A stretch of DNA of 64,000 bases from Legionella steelei (GCF_001468005.1 NZ_LNYY01000019.1:1339941-1403940); one strand, 5' to 3'. Shown: positions 42,147 through 51,815, numbered from the stretch's first letter. The notes: generated from the letters alone by a model not told the origin. Numbers and translations are program-made.

Positions 42147-43784
42147 CTATACGTTACATGCAGCTAAGGCTTGTGAAAAATCTTTATGGAAATTCTTGTC
42201 ACCCAGAAGCGTCACAATACCCCCTTTGCGTAGTTTTTCCTCTACTCGTGAATTAGCCCCACTGACAATCACCCGCACTTTTCGTTCTTGTAAATCCTCA
42301 ATAACCTCTTCCAGAGTTTGCAAACCAGTAACATCCATAAAGGGTACCCAACGCATTCTAATGATTAAGGTCTTGGGATCAGTATGGGTTACTGCTAAGG
42401 CATGTTGAAATGCTTCAGTAGCAGCAAAGAAAAAAGGCCCTTCTACAGCATAAACCAATACGCCCTCAGGCAAAGCATCCATATTTTGCCCTGCCAATTC
42501 ATGAGCTAGCTCTTCCTGAGTCATTTGTTGTACTTCAACACTGGAAGCCATCCGTCGAATGAAATGCAACACAGCAAGAATGACGCCTATATTTACTGCA
42601 ACGACTAAATCAACAAACACTGTAAGAAAAAAAGTTACCAGCAAAATCACAACGTCCGCTTTGGGAGCGCGTTGTACTAATTTAATAAAATGTTTTACCT
42701 CGCTCATATTCCAAGCGACAACAAATAAAATTGCCGCCAATACGGTTAGCGGAATATTTACTGCCAAAGGAGCTAAGAAAAGAATAATTAAAACCAAAGT
42801 GAGTGCATGAATTATCCCTGCCAAAGGACTATTACCACCATTACGAATGTTTGTTGCGGTACGTGCAATAGCTCCTGTTGCTGCAAATCCACCAAACAAA
42901 GGTGCAAAAATATTAGCGAGTCCTTGCCCAATAAGCTCTTGGTTGGAATTATGTTTTGTCCCTGCCATCCCGTCAGCAACTACTGCGGATAAAAGAGATT
43001 CTATCGCACCCAGCATAGCAATAGTGAATGCCGGCCCTATCAATTCAATCACTCTATCGACAGTCAGCTCGGGTAGTTTAAATTCTGGCAAGCCTTGTGG
43101 GATCCCTCCAAATGAGGAACCTATGGTTGCTACCCCAGAAAAATGAAAGATGGCCTGTAATATGGATATGACTAATAAAGCGACAAGTGGACCAGGAACA
43201 CGCTTTAGCCCAGGAACTCTATTGGAAAAAATGACTAAGAATAACGAGAAAAATCCCAAAAGAGTTGTAGATAAATTAAGTTGTGGAAAAGAGTTTAATA
43301 AATACCATAACTTTTCATGGAAATGGCCACTGCCTCCAGAGGGAAAACCAAAAAAGTAGTGCCATTGTCCTACCCAAATCACTACACCGATTCCTGCAGT
43401 AAACCCAATAATCACAGGTGCCGGGATAAATTTAATGATACCGCCTAAACGAGCAAGTCCAAAAAATAATAACATGAACCCCGCAATCAGCGTGGAAATT
43501 TGCAGTCCGGACACTCCATATTTTGCAGTAATCCCTGAAAGTACCACGATAAAAGCACCTGTAGGGCCTGCAATTTGTAACCGGCTCCCGCCCATAACCG
43601 AAACAATTATCCCAGCAATAATTGCTGTATAAATTCCCTGCTCCGGCCTAACACCCGAGGCAATAGCAAATGCCATTGCCAAAGGCAAAGCAACAACGCC
43701 TACAATTATTCCTGATATAATATTTTGTAACCAATATTTCTTGTGAAACAGACCTACTTGATAAGATTCAATAACGGTTTTCAT
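42147..43784 (-). CDS. SulP-family anion transporter with STAS domain
   Basis: A 545-residue protein begun at 43784 (MKTVIESYQVGLFHKKYW); the frame reaches 43832. About fourteen membrane segments include IISGIIVGVVALPLAMAFAI, QIAGPTGAFIVVLSGI and IGQGLANIFAPLFGGFAATG. A STAS domain lies at about residues 440-545 (RMRWVPFMDVTGLQTLEEVI). SulP proteins move sulfate, bicarbonate or other anions. The ion is not known and no carbonic anhydrase lies adjacent to suggest bicarbonate. Confidence 0.93.
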   Translation of the reverse strand: MKTVIESYQVGLFHKKYWLQNIISGIIVGVVALPLAMAFAIASGVRPEQGIYTAIIAGIIVSVMGGSRLQIAGPTGAFIVVLSGITAKYGVSGLQISTLIAGFMLLFFGLARLGGIIKFIPAPVIIGFTAGIGVVIWVGQWHYFFGFPSGGSGHFHEKLWYLLNSFPQLNLSTTLLGFFSLFLVIFSNRVPGLKRVPGPLVALLVISILQAIFHFSGVATIGSSFGGIPQGLPEFKLPELTVDRVIELIGPAFTIAMLGAIESLLSAVVADGMAGTKHNSNQELIGQGLANIFAPLFGGFAATGAIARTATNIRNGGNSPLAGIIHALTLVLIILFLAPLAVNIPLTVLAAILFVVAWNMSEVKHFIKLVQRAPKADVVILLVTFFLTVFVDLVVAVNIGVILAVLHFIRRMASSVEVQQMTQEELAHELAGQNMDALPEGVLVYAVEGPFFFAATEAFQHALAVTHTDPKTLIIRMRWVPFMDVTGLQTLEEVIEDLQERKVRVIVSGANSRVEEKLRKGGIVTLLGDKNFHKDFSQALAACNV

Positions 43785-43932
43785 AAAATGTTGTAACTCA
43801 TTTGCAAAAATGAAACTATTATACACAAACATATTAAAAAAATATCAATTTTCTGATAAAATTCCTCACTTTAATTCACATCTGCTCGCGCATCTAATAT
43901 TATATGTGCTTTACCATTAGGGCTAGCTACTC

Positions 43933-45303
43933 ATGACTCTTACTGCTTTAAATGCGATCTCTCCAATCGATGGACGTTACATTAATAAAACACGGGCTTT
44001 GAGTCCCTACTTTAGTGAATTCGCTTTAATTTATTATCGCCTCACTGTAGAAGTTCGTTGGCTTGAATCTTTGGCTGCGAATAATTCTATTCCTGAAGTC
44101 CCTCCGTTAGATCAGAAAGCTAAAGATTTTCTCAATGATCTTATGGCCAATTTTGATGAAGCTGAAGCAATCAAGATTAAAGAATTTGAAAAGCAAACCA
44201 ATCATGATGTTAAAGCAATAGAATATTATCTAAAAGATAAGCTCCAGCAGAATAACAGTTTGAAAGCAATTATTCCTTTCATACACTTTGCTTGTACCTC
44301 AGAAGACATCAACAATTTAGCTTATGCCTTAATGGTAAAACAAGCCATTGCGCAAGTCATTCAACCCACGCTTGCTGAAATCATGGGCGGCATTACACTT
44401 CTAGGAAAACAACATGGCGATGTATCTATGTTATCTAGAACACATGGACAACCCGCAACACCGACAACGATGGGGAAAGAGCTAATCAATTTTGTGGCTC
44501 GTCTCAAAAGACCGCAACAACAATTATGTGAAGTCTTGATTCCTGGTAAATTCAACGGTGCTGTTGGTAACTATAATGCACATGTTGTGGCTTACCCTGA
44601 AGTAGACTGGCGTAAACATTGCGCTAACTTCGTTACCTCTCTAGGTTTGTCTTTTAATGCGTATACCACACAAATTGAGCCGCATGATGGTTTGGCTGAA
44701 GTATCACAAATTATGATGCGTATTAATAATATCTTACTGGACTATACCCAAGACATCTGGAGCTATATTTCTCTTGGCTACTTCAAACAAAAAACAATAG
44801 AAGGTGAAGTCGGTTCTTCTACTATGCCGCATAAGGTAAATCCTATTGATTTTGAAAATGCAGAAGGAAACCTGGGGATGGCTAATGCCCTCTTTATTCA
44901 TTTTGCCAATAAACTCACTCAATCAAGACTGCAGCGCGATTTATCCGACTCTACAGTTTTACGTAATATAGGTATGGGATTTTCGTACAGCTTAATCGCG
45001 TATCTCTCTTTGGCTAAAGGTAATGATAAATTACAAATCAATAAGCGCGCTTTGCAAGAAGATTTAAAGTCAAACTGGGAAGTACTCGCTGAAGCAGTAC
45101 AAACTATGATGCGCCGCTATAATGTGCCTGATGCTTATGAACAATTAAAATCGTTAACGCGCGGACATGGAATTGATGAGCAAAGTCTCAAAGTATTCAT
45201 TAAGGGACTTTCCATACCCGAAGAAGCGAAAGAGCAACTGCTTAAACTGAAACCAGAGAACTATACGGGGCTAGCAACTCAATTAGTAAAGGCCTTTTTA
45301 TGA
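43933..45303 (+). CDS. purB: Adenylosuccinate lyase
   Basis: A 456-residue member of the fumarase/aspartase superfamily. It cleaves SAICAR and adenylosuccinate in purine synthesis. N-terminal LNAISPIDGRYINKT, SRTHGQPATPTTMGKEL (catalytic His) and the signature GSSTMPHKVNPIDFENAEGN are clear and match the E. coli subgroup. Its stop overlaps nadB by four bases. Both enzymes release fumarate, though linkage may be simple coupling. Confidence 0.98.
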   Translation: MTLTALNAISPIDGRYINKTRALSPYFSEFALIYYRLTVEVRWLESLAANNSIPEVPPLDQKAKDFLNDLMANFDEAEAIKIKEFEKQTNHDVKAIEYYLKDKLQQNNSLKAIIPFIHFACTSEDINNLAYALMVKQAIAQVIQPTLAEIMGGITLLGKQHGDVSMLSRTHGQPATPTTMGKELINFVARLKRPQQQLCEVLIPGKFNGAVGNYNAHVVAYPEVDWRKHCANFVTSLGLSFNAYTTQIEPHDGLAEVSQIMMRINNILLDYTQDIWSYISLGYFKQKTIEGEVGSSTMPHKVNPIDFENAEGNLGMANALFIHFANKLTQSRLQRDLSDSTVLRNIGMGFSYSLIAYLSLAKGNDKLQINKRALQEDLKSNWEVLAEAVQTMMRRYNVPDAYEQLKSLTRGHGIDEQSLKVFIKGLSIPEEAKEQLLKLKPENYTGLATQLVKAFL

Positions 45304-46949
45304 GTGATACCCACTCACAACAAGGACGAACCTTCGAGTTTGATGTGCTTGTTATTGGTACAGGACTGGCAGGATTGCAATATTGTTTGCAGCTCCTTAG
45401 TCTGCAACCACGTTTAAACATTGCATTAATTAGCAAGGCAGAAGCCATTGAATGCAATAGTCGTTATGCTCAAGGTGGCATTGCTGCTGCTTTTTCAGCA
45501 GAAGACTCCCTGGAATCCCATATTTCAGATACCCTAATTGCCGGTGATGGATTGTGTTATGCACCGGCTGTTGAATTTATTATTCGTCAAGGCCCAGATA
45601 CAATAAAGCAATTGGGCGAATACAACGTTCATTTCAAGCAAGACAACAAAGGTAGTTTTCATTTAGCACAAGAAGGTGGACATTCTCATCGACGTATTTT
45701 TAATTGTGGTGATCAAACAGGCTTATCTATAACTCAAACAATGAATCAACTTGCAGTACAAAAAGAGCAGATTCATTTTTTTGAACATCATGTCGCTGTG
45801 AATCTGATTACTCATTACCACCCCCATCGCACGGATATTCAAGGAGAAGTTTTAGGGGCTTATGTTTTAGATTGTGCGGCAAATCAAATTCATACGTTTT
45901 TGGCCAATTGTGTGGTACTGGCCACTGGAGGCGCAGGTAAAACATACAGATATACAACCAACCCCATGGTTGCCACTGGAGATGGTGTGGCTATGGCGTA
46001 TCGTGCTGGAGCACGTATTGGCAATATGGAATTCTATCAATTTCACCCTACCCTATTACATCATCATTCTTTAAATAATTTCCTCATCTCAGAAGCAGTG
46101 CGTGGTGAAGGAGGCTTTCTTAAAAATGCTGAAACAGGGGAGCGGTTCATGAAACACTACGCCCCTGAGCAAATGGAGTTGGCAACACGTGATGTCGTTG
46201 CACGCGCCATTTTTAGTGAAATTGAACGCAGCCAAATGGGATATGTTTACCTTGATATAACCCATCAATCCAAAGAGTTTTTGAAAAAACGTTTTCCTCA
46301 GATATATACGACGCTACTGTCCATTGGTATCGATATGAGTCAGGACATGATCCCTGTTGTACCTGCGGCACATTATCAGTGTGGTGGTATACTTACCGAT
46401 ATTGATGGCCGCACCGATTTAAAACGCCTCTATGCCATAGGGGAAGTGGCTTTTACTGGTTTGCACGGTGCGAATCGCCTTGCAAGTAATTCGTTACTTG
46501 AAGCCTTAGTCATGGGTTCTAATGCCGCACGATGTACTTTAAAAGACATTTCTGCTCCCTGGAAATACACAGAACATATTCCAAACTGGAGTGCCCCAAG
46601 TGAAGTTAATGCCAGGCGAGCCAGTCAAATCAATGCGCAGTGGCGTGGCTTAAGAGGAGAAATGACTTCTTATGCAGGTATAGTTCGTACTGAGGCAGGA
46701 CTTGAAGATCTACTACAATTAATAATGAAGCGAAAAAAAATAATTGAAGAGTATTATTGGAAGCATTGTATCACCCGAGATTTTATTGAGCTAAGAAACA
46801 TTATTCTCAATGCTGAATTAATTGTCAGAGCTGCTCTAGCAAGACGGGAATCACGTGGTGGTCACTTCCGAGAAGATTACCCAAATAAAAAAGCTGAGGC
46901 ACAAGAAAGTATTGCTAAACTTGGATTACAGGATACTTCGCCAGAATAA
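45300..46949 (+). CDS. nadB: L-aspartate oxidase
   Basis: A 549-residue flavoprotein that oxidises aspartate to iminoaspartate. The FAD loop VIGTGLAGLQYCLQL, ECNSRYAQGGIAAAF, the active-site HSHRRIFNCGDQTG and the ANRLASNSLLEALVMG segment are family hallmarks. It starts inside the purB stop and precedes nadA, with a repeat between. The product goes straight to NadA. Confidence 0.97.
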   Translation: MSDTHSQQGRTFEFDVLVIGTGLAGLQYCLQLLSLQPRLNIALISKAEAIECNSRYAQGGIAAAFSAEDSLESHISDTLIAGDGLCYAPAVEFIIRQGPDTIKQLGEYNVHFKQDNKGSFHLAQEGGHSHRRIFNCGDQTGLSITQTMNQLAVQKEQIHFFEHHVAVNLITHYHPHRTDIQGEVLGAYVLDCAANQIHTFLANCVVLATGGAGKTYRYTTNPMVATGDGVAMAYRAGARIGNMEFYQFHPTLLHHHSLNNFLISEAVRGEGGFLKNAETGERFMKHYAPEQMELATRDVVARAIFSEIERSQMGYVYLDITHQSKEFLKKRFPQIYTTLLSIGIDMSQDMIPVVPAAHYQCGGILTDIDGRTDLKRLYAIGEVAFTGLHGANRLASNSLLEALVMGSNAARCTLKDISAPWKYTEHIPNWSAPSEVNARRASQINAQWRGLRGEMTSYAGIVRTEAGLEDLLQLIMKRKKIIEEYYWKHCITRDFIELRNIILNAELIVRAALARRESRGGHFREDYPNKKAEAQESIAKLGLQDTSPE

Positions 46950-46958
46950 TACCAAATG

Positions 46959-47003
46959 TAACCAAGGTGCAGCGAAACCCCGGTTACGCTGCACCGGGCT
47001 ACA
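46959..47003. repeat. Hairpin repeat copy between nadB and nadA
   Basis: GTAACCAAGGTGCAGCGAAA then CCGGTTACGCTGCACCGGGC. The two halves are inverted around the CGAAACC centre, though imperfectly. This copy lies inside an apparent operon, so it need not be a full terminator. Confidence 0.7.
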
Positions 47004-47042
47004 TTAGAAAAGCGACACATTAAAATGATTTTGAGGCAAAAG

Positions 47043-48386
47043 ATGTTTAAAAACCCCACCCTTTATACACCTGAAACTACATTAATGCCCATCAGCAATG
47101 ATATGAGCATTTGCCAAAGTGACTACCCTATCGACTGGTATCAAGAAGAATTTATCCCCTATGCTCAAGAATACCAGGCATTGCCTGATCGTAAGCTCAC
47201 CACTGTTTTAGCTTGGATGACACCTTATCTCAAAAAAGCACAGGATCATTTTGGAGAACGGCTATTACTCTTGGCACATTATTACATGGGTGGCGATATT
47301 GTCCGTTTAGTTGAGCAATTTGGTGGACTTATTGGTGATTCCTACCAATTGGCTTTGATGGCCGCTGAGCATCCTGAAAAATCCGTTATTATCGAATCGG
47401 CGGTGCATTTCATGGCCGAGTCAATCAGTATTTTAGCGAACAAAAACCAGCAAGTTTATATTACTAATCCTAAATCTGGTTGCACGATGGAGATGCTTGC
47501 GAAAGACTTTATGGTGGAACCTGCTTTTCTCGATTTAAATGAACGTTATGGCGCTGAGAATATTTTACCTGTGTGCTATATGAATACTTCAGGCCGAGTC
47601 AAGGCACTTACTGGTGCCCAAGGTGGCGCTGTATGTACTAGTTCAAATGTAAAAAAAATATTTCAATGGGCCCTGAAGCAAAATAAAAAAATTCTATTTA
47701 TTCCCGATCAACATATGGGAGAAAACGTAGCTTATTGGTTAGGCATAAAAAATCTTGCTTATTGGCCAGGTGGAACTGCAGGAGCTCAATATTCACTTGC
47801 AAATCAAGATGCAAAAACGCTAAAACAATTTGATGACTCACAGCTCATTCTATTTGCAAGCCAATGTGCTGTACACACGCATTATCAACCCGAAATGTGT
47901 GATTATTGGCATAATCAAGGATATGCTACTATCGTACATCCTGAGTGCCGCAATTCAGTAATCCAAGTGGCACAACATTCGGGGTCTACAGCCTTTATCT
48001 GGGATTATGTGGTTCATGATCGAGCTAAAACCAAACGTTATGCTATTGGCACTGAAAATCATATGGTAGAAAATCTAAAGCAACATTGTAAAAATTTAAA
48101 TATCGCAGTAGTTAATTTGGCTGAAGCCCCTAAAAAAGAAAATGAAAAAGGTATAGGTTGTGGTTGTGCTACCATGTCCCGCAATGATCCCCCTCATCTT
48201 GTAGCTCTTGTCGATTTACTAAGACAAGGAAAAACCATGTCGTATAATGAAGTTAAAGCAGGAGATGTGGTCAATGAATTCACTGGAAGCAGACATAGAT
48301 TAGCGGCACATGATCAGCAATGGGTTATTGATAATGCCAAAAAATCCCTGCAAATGATGATAGATATTACGGAAAACCGTATCTAG
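47043..48386 (+). CDS. nadA: Quinolinate synthase
   Basis: A 447-residue iron-sulfur enzyme that condenses iminoaspartate with dihydroxyacetone phosphate. The start at 47043 has GAGG six bases upstream; ATG 47025 is also in frame. LLLAHYYMGGDIVRL, IPDQHMGENVAYWLG, VHPECRNSV (cluster Cys) and the C-terminal GCGCATMSRNDP are visible. It is about 100 residues longer than E. coli NadA, mainly an N-terminal extension of about 75 residues. It completes nadB-nadA, with nadC elsewhere in the window. Confidence 0.95.
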   Translation: MFKNPTLYTPETTLMPISNDMSICQSDYPIDWYQEEFIPYAQEYQALPDRKLTTVLAWMTPYLKKAQDHFGERLLLLAHYYMGGDIVRLVEQFGGLIGDSYQLALMAAEHPEKSVIIESAVHFMAESISILANKNQQVYITNPKSGCTMEMLAKDFMVEPAFLDLNERYGAENILPVCYMNTSGRVKALTGAQGGAVCTSSNVKKIFQWALKQNKKILFIPDQHMGENVAYWLGIKNLAYWPGGTAGAQYSLANQDAKTLKQFDDSQLILFASQCAVHTHYQPEMCDYWHNQGYATIVHPECRNSVIQVAQHSGSTAFIWDYVVHDRAKTKRYAIGTENHMVENLKQHCKNLNIAVVNLAEAPKKENEKGIGCGCATMSRNDPPHLVALVDLLRQGKTMSYNEVKAGDVVNEFTGSRHRLAAHDQQWVIDNAKKSLQMMIDITENRI

Positions 48387-48635
48387 GCCCCAATTCATAT
48401 GTAAAATAAAGGCATGGATGCTTGAAATCTGCATTTAGTGGTAACAAGATTGTTGTAAGATCTCTTGAGCCATGTTGAAATTTTTGTACTCTCTAATACA
48501 CTCTTAAAATAGAATAGGCTCAGAACAAATATTAGAAGTGAAAACAAATCCTAATAAAAAAGTATAATCAAGAATATTATCTATAATTACAGGACGTTAG
48601 CAAAAAATTGTTGATATTAATAAGGATGTTATCTC

Positions 48636-50672
48636 ATGAAAAAAATTATAGCTTGTGGGGTGTTATTTAATCTAGTCTGTGTGCCAGTACATGCAGCACA
48701 AACCCCAAGCGTTATTTCTGAAAAAACATCCACGGATACCAAATCCTACATTACAACAAAAAAGTCGCAATCAATCGAAATCAATTGTGATTATAGAATT
48801 TCTGCAGAAACCAAAAAAATTGATAAAACCTTAATTGTAAGCTGGGCAGAATACGCCGTGCTCCATTCTTTTGATTTTAATTTCCTGTCTTTTGATTCTC
48901 AATTGAAGAATTTAAAAGCATGTTATACGCAAAATGGATGGGCTAGCTTCATGAATGCATTACAAGATTCAGGAAATATTAATTCAATTAAAACACAAAA
49001 TCTAAAGGTGAGCAGCGCATTAGATGGAGAAATTCAATTTATTGATACCCAGGAAAACCAATGGAAAATGAACGTACCCATTAAAGTTTTTTATAAAAAC
49101 GATAAAGAAGAGGTAACCCATTTTCTCAATGTGTACATAACTATCAGCTGGAGAAACGCATTTAAACTCGGGATAGTCCAGATGATCACAACGCCACGTT
49201 TGCCTGCATTATCTCAAAAAGCAATCACCGTAAGAGAGGCGTTAAACAGTGTTGCTTTGAGCGTGACTCATCAAATCAATAATGTGGATAACCTACAAAA
49301 ACTGGCTGCTTCTTTTGTGGCCTCATTATTCGTTACGAATTCAAAATCATCCGTCGCAGAGAAGGATGATGCCCCAAACCAGGCCGAGCTGTGCTTCAAA
49401 CTAGATCATGATAATAGCAACCCCCTCCAATATCTTATTGAAGGACAAAAATATCAAAGCTTAGATGCACAAAACTTAACTTCTGATGATAATAAAAATC
49501 CCATAGCGGTTGTGGAAGGAGAAAAACCGCTTAATGCAGATGAATTTGAATGGGCCAAAAATCAGTTTCTGACGATTCAATCGGAGATCTTGGATACTAA
49601 ATTGCCTCAATTAGCATCCTATTTGAAAGAACAAGAAACCATTGGATTGAATTCTGTATTACACTATTTAGATACCGCAAAAGAGCAGGCCGAAAATCAA
49701 TTTCTTGATATTAAATCAGATGTTTTGGGTACTAAACTACCTAAAGTGCTCTCCTATCTTAAGGAAAAAGGAAGCATCGGATTTAATTTAGCATTACACA
49801 ATTTAGATAAAATAAAAATCATTAAAAATCAAAATCCAGACAGCGATATGGAACCACAACTTAGCGAAAATAAAAACAATCAGTGGAATGTTACCTTGCC
49901 AATGCAAGTAGTAGTCTATCAAAATGATAAGAATCAAATGACCCAACAAGTTGATGTTAATTTAACGATAGGCAGGAAAATGGATGGGGAGCTCGCAATT
50001 TTACAAATGAAAGCCGTCCCGAATGCGACTCCTCCATCCTCCAAACGTGAACTTTCTCAATCAACTCAAGTTCCAAAAATTATTTTTAATGCGCCCTCCG
50101 TGCCACCAAAGCCCAAGATAATTAATTGTGATTACAAAGTTCCTGACGCCACGACGAAGATTGATGAAAATTTGGTTACAAAATGGGCAGAGCAAGCCGC
50201 AGCCCAATCTTTCAATTTTAGTTCTGCAACGATAGAGACTGAATTACAAAAATTGGAGCCCTGTTATACAGCTCAAGGCTGGGAGCACTTTAAGAATGCT
50301 TTAGATAAATCGGGCAACTTAGCAGCAATTAAATCACAAAACTTGATTATGAGTAGTAAAGTGCTCGGCCAAGCAAAACTCACTGGAATGACAAATAATC
50401 AATGGAGCTTCGAGTTACCGTTACAAGTTATTTATCAAAACGATCAAGTAAAAGCGACACAGCTGCTGAATGTTTATTTAACTATGGAGCGTAAATCTAG
50501 CGGTGAATTTGGAATTACGCGAATTATTGCGAAACTGAATGATCAAGCGCGCACAAATACAGCAGTGACTAATGAGAATATCGATCCAGCGCAAAAAGTA
50601 CAACAAAGCAATACAGTCCCTAATCAGCCACTAGTGACACAGTCTACTGAACACGCATTACAAAATACGTAA
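48636..50672 (+). CDS. Multi-domain IcmL/DotI-like exported protein
   Basis: A 678-residue protein with a signal peptide (MKKIIACGVLFNLVCVPVHA). Residues about 50-190 and 497-640 are two full IcmL/DotI-type domains that share CDY, a WAE helix, CYT-x-x-GW, NQW and a NVYLT strand. A half domain (about 413-462, NNQWNVTLPMQVVVYQND) lies between, preceded by two tandem 45-residue units (about 308 and 353, TKLPQLASYLKE / TKLPKVLSYLKE). DotI/IcmL is a core part of the type IVB secretion system; this paralog lacks its membrane anchor and is probably periplasmic. AAGGAT lies before the start. Confidence 0.85.
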   Translation: MKKIIACGVLFNLVCVPVHAAQTPSVISEKTSTDTKSYITTKKSQSIEINCDYRISAETKKIDKTLIVSWAEYAVLHSFDFNFLSFDSQLKNLKACYTQNGWASFMNALQDSGNINSIKTQNLKVSSALDGEIQFIDTQENQWKMNVPIKVFYKNDKEEVTHFLNVYITISWRNAFKLGIVQMITTPRLPALSQKAITVREALNSVALSVTHQINNVDNLQKLAASFVASLFVTNSKSSVAEKDDAPNQAELCFKLDHDNSNPLQYLIEGQKYQSLDAQNLTSDDNKNPIAVVEGEKPLNADEFEWAKNQFLTIQSEILDTKLPQLASYLKEQETIGLNSVLHYLDTAKEQAENQFLDIKSDVLGTKLPKVLSYLKEKGSIGFNLALHNLDKIKIIKNQNPDSDMEPQLSENKNNQWNVTLPMQVVVYQNDKNQMTQQVDVNLTIGRKMDGELAILQMKAVPNATPPSSKRELSQSTQVPKIIFNAPSVPPKPKIINCDYKVPDATTKIDENLVTKWAEQAAAQSFNFSSATIETELQKLEPCYTAQGWEHFKNALDKSGNLAAIKSQNLIMSSKVLGQAKLTGMTNNQWSFELPLQVIYQNDQVKATQLLNVYLTMERKSSGEFGITRIIAKLNDQARTNTAVTNENIDPAQKVQQSNTVPNQPLVTQSTEHALQNT

Positions 50673-50810
50673 CAGTCGGCTGTAAAACAACAAACAGGAC
50701 AAGCTTATCAGTTGTGAAGAATACACGTCGCTTCTTTCTCAAGATGTACAGGGCTTCCACAAATCCAATGCATAATACAGAGTTGTCGTCTGAGTTGAAA
50801 CCCAAAAAAC

Positions 50811-50889
50811 GTAGCCTGGGTGCCGCATAGCGGAACCCAGGAAATTTATTCAGACAACCCTGGGTTCCGCTATGCTGCACCCAGGCTAC
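50811..50889. repeat. Long hairpin repeat, 31-bp arms
   Basis: Left arm 50811-50841 and right arm 50859-50889 are inverted copies with one mismatch in 31, starting GTAGCCTGGGTGC and ending CACCCAGGCTAC. The spacer is 17 bases. It sits between convergent genes and is the best-preserved copy in the window; a two-way terminator role is plausible. Confidence 0.92.
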
Positions 50890-50924
50890 AATTACCACGT
50901 AGTTGGGTTATGAAATATAATGGT

Positions 50925-51416
50925 TTAATGACAAGCACAGCTAGGTGATTGCGAACCATCTTTACAGGTTAGAAAACCAGTGGATTTATTGCATTGGTTT
51001 ACCCCACCATGTTTCGAACAGCACCCTTTACTACTTGTACCATTGGTTGTAGTACTTTTAGGTGTTGTACTTGTTGTAGGTTTAGTAGTTGTTGACTTTC
51101 CACTCCACCAGTGACTTTTAGGTTTCGTTGTAGTCGTAGTCGTTTTGTTTGTTGTGGTTGGTGTTGTAGTGGTAGTTGTTTTGCTAGCTTTTGGTTTGGT
51201 CGTTGTTGTCGTTGCAGCTTTTGACTTCGTACACTTACACGTTGGAGAGGCCGTACCATCCTTACACATTTGAAATCCGGTAGTTTTATTACAAGAAGCA
51301 ACCCCGCCGTGGCCTGAACAACATGCCGCATACGCGCCAGCTAAAGGACTGCTCAATAAAAAAAGAACAGCAATAAGCTGGTTTGTCCATCTAGAAGCCC
51401 AATTCATATTTTTCAT
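50925..51416 (-). CDS. Secreted protein with two CCxxxGG Cys units and Thr/Lys linker
   Basis: A 163-residue protein with GGAG before the start. A signal peptide (about residues 1-30) ends before AACCSG. Unit 1 (32-62) begins CCSGHGGVASCNKTTGFQMC and unit 2 (132-162) begins CCSKHGGVNQCNKSTGFLTC; both end in a C-x-C pair after KDG. Between them lies a low-complexity Thr/Lys linker (63-131), coded by many ACT/ACA codons and suited to be an extended spacer. The same unit occurs in the protein at 18856-19203. Function unknown. Confidence 0.85.
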   Translation of the reverse strand: MKNMNWASRWTNQLIAVLFLLSSPLAGAYAACCSGHGGVASCNKTTGFQMCKDGTASPTCKCTKSKAATTTTTKPKASKTTTTTTPTTTNKTTTTTTKPKSHWWSGKSTTTKPTTSTTPKSTTTNGTSSKGCCSKHGGVNQCNKSTGFLTCKDGSQSPSCACH

Positions 51417-51557
51417 TTGAAACTCCGTTTTCGTCTATGACATTAATAATATAGACCATATTTATTAAAACTACATAAACGCTAGCACCCGAAATATGGA
51501 CATGAAAAAATAACGCCCAGGCCATAAATGACGCGCATAATTTAATTTGCTTTAAAT

Positions 51558-51815
51558 TTAATTACTGTCTTTTTCTTTAAACCCAAAAAGTCCCTTAATT
51601 TTGGCAAAAAAACTTTCAGCCTCTGCTTCAAGCTCTTTTAAGTCACCTAATTTTTGCACGAGACCCATTTCCTCCTCACTGAGCTCCACACCAATTTTAC
51701 TTAATGCTTGCTGAGGATTATCTTTTAACTCACTAAAAAAATTAGGATCGTTTTTTATAGCTTCTACCACAGCCATAACTTTAGGGCTTTGGTTCGTAAG
51801 TGTACTCAAATCCAT
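51558..51815 (-). CDS. Small acidic protein resembling a Nif11-type leader
   Basis: An 85-residue protein with a strong AAGGAG ribosome site. It has no signal peptide. FFSELKDNPQQALSKIGVEL followed by SEEEMGLVQKLG recalls Nif11/nitrile-hydratase-type leader peptides (F-x-x-L-x-x-x-P, A, G-x-x-L-s-x-E-E). The C-terminus is helical and ends FAKIKGLFGFKEKDSN. It has no GG cleavage site and no maturation enzyme nearby, so a peptide-precursor role is only a resemblance. Confidence 0.75.
   Translation of the reverse strand: MDLSTLTNQSPKVMAVVEAIKNDPNFFSELKDNPQQALSKIGVELSEEEMGLVQKLGDLKELEAEAESFFAKIKGLFGFKEKDSN

Noticed and set aside
42001-42408. Plus-strand frame from the ppsA-sulP gap into the SulP gene
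   Set aside because: Most of it is antisense to the STAS domain of the SulP gene and it has no start signals.
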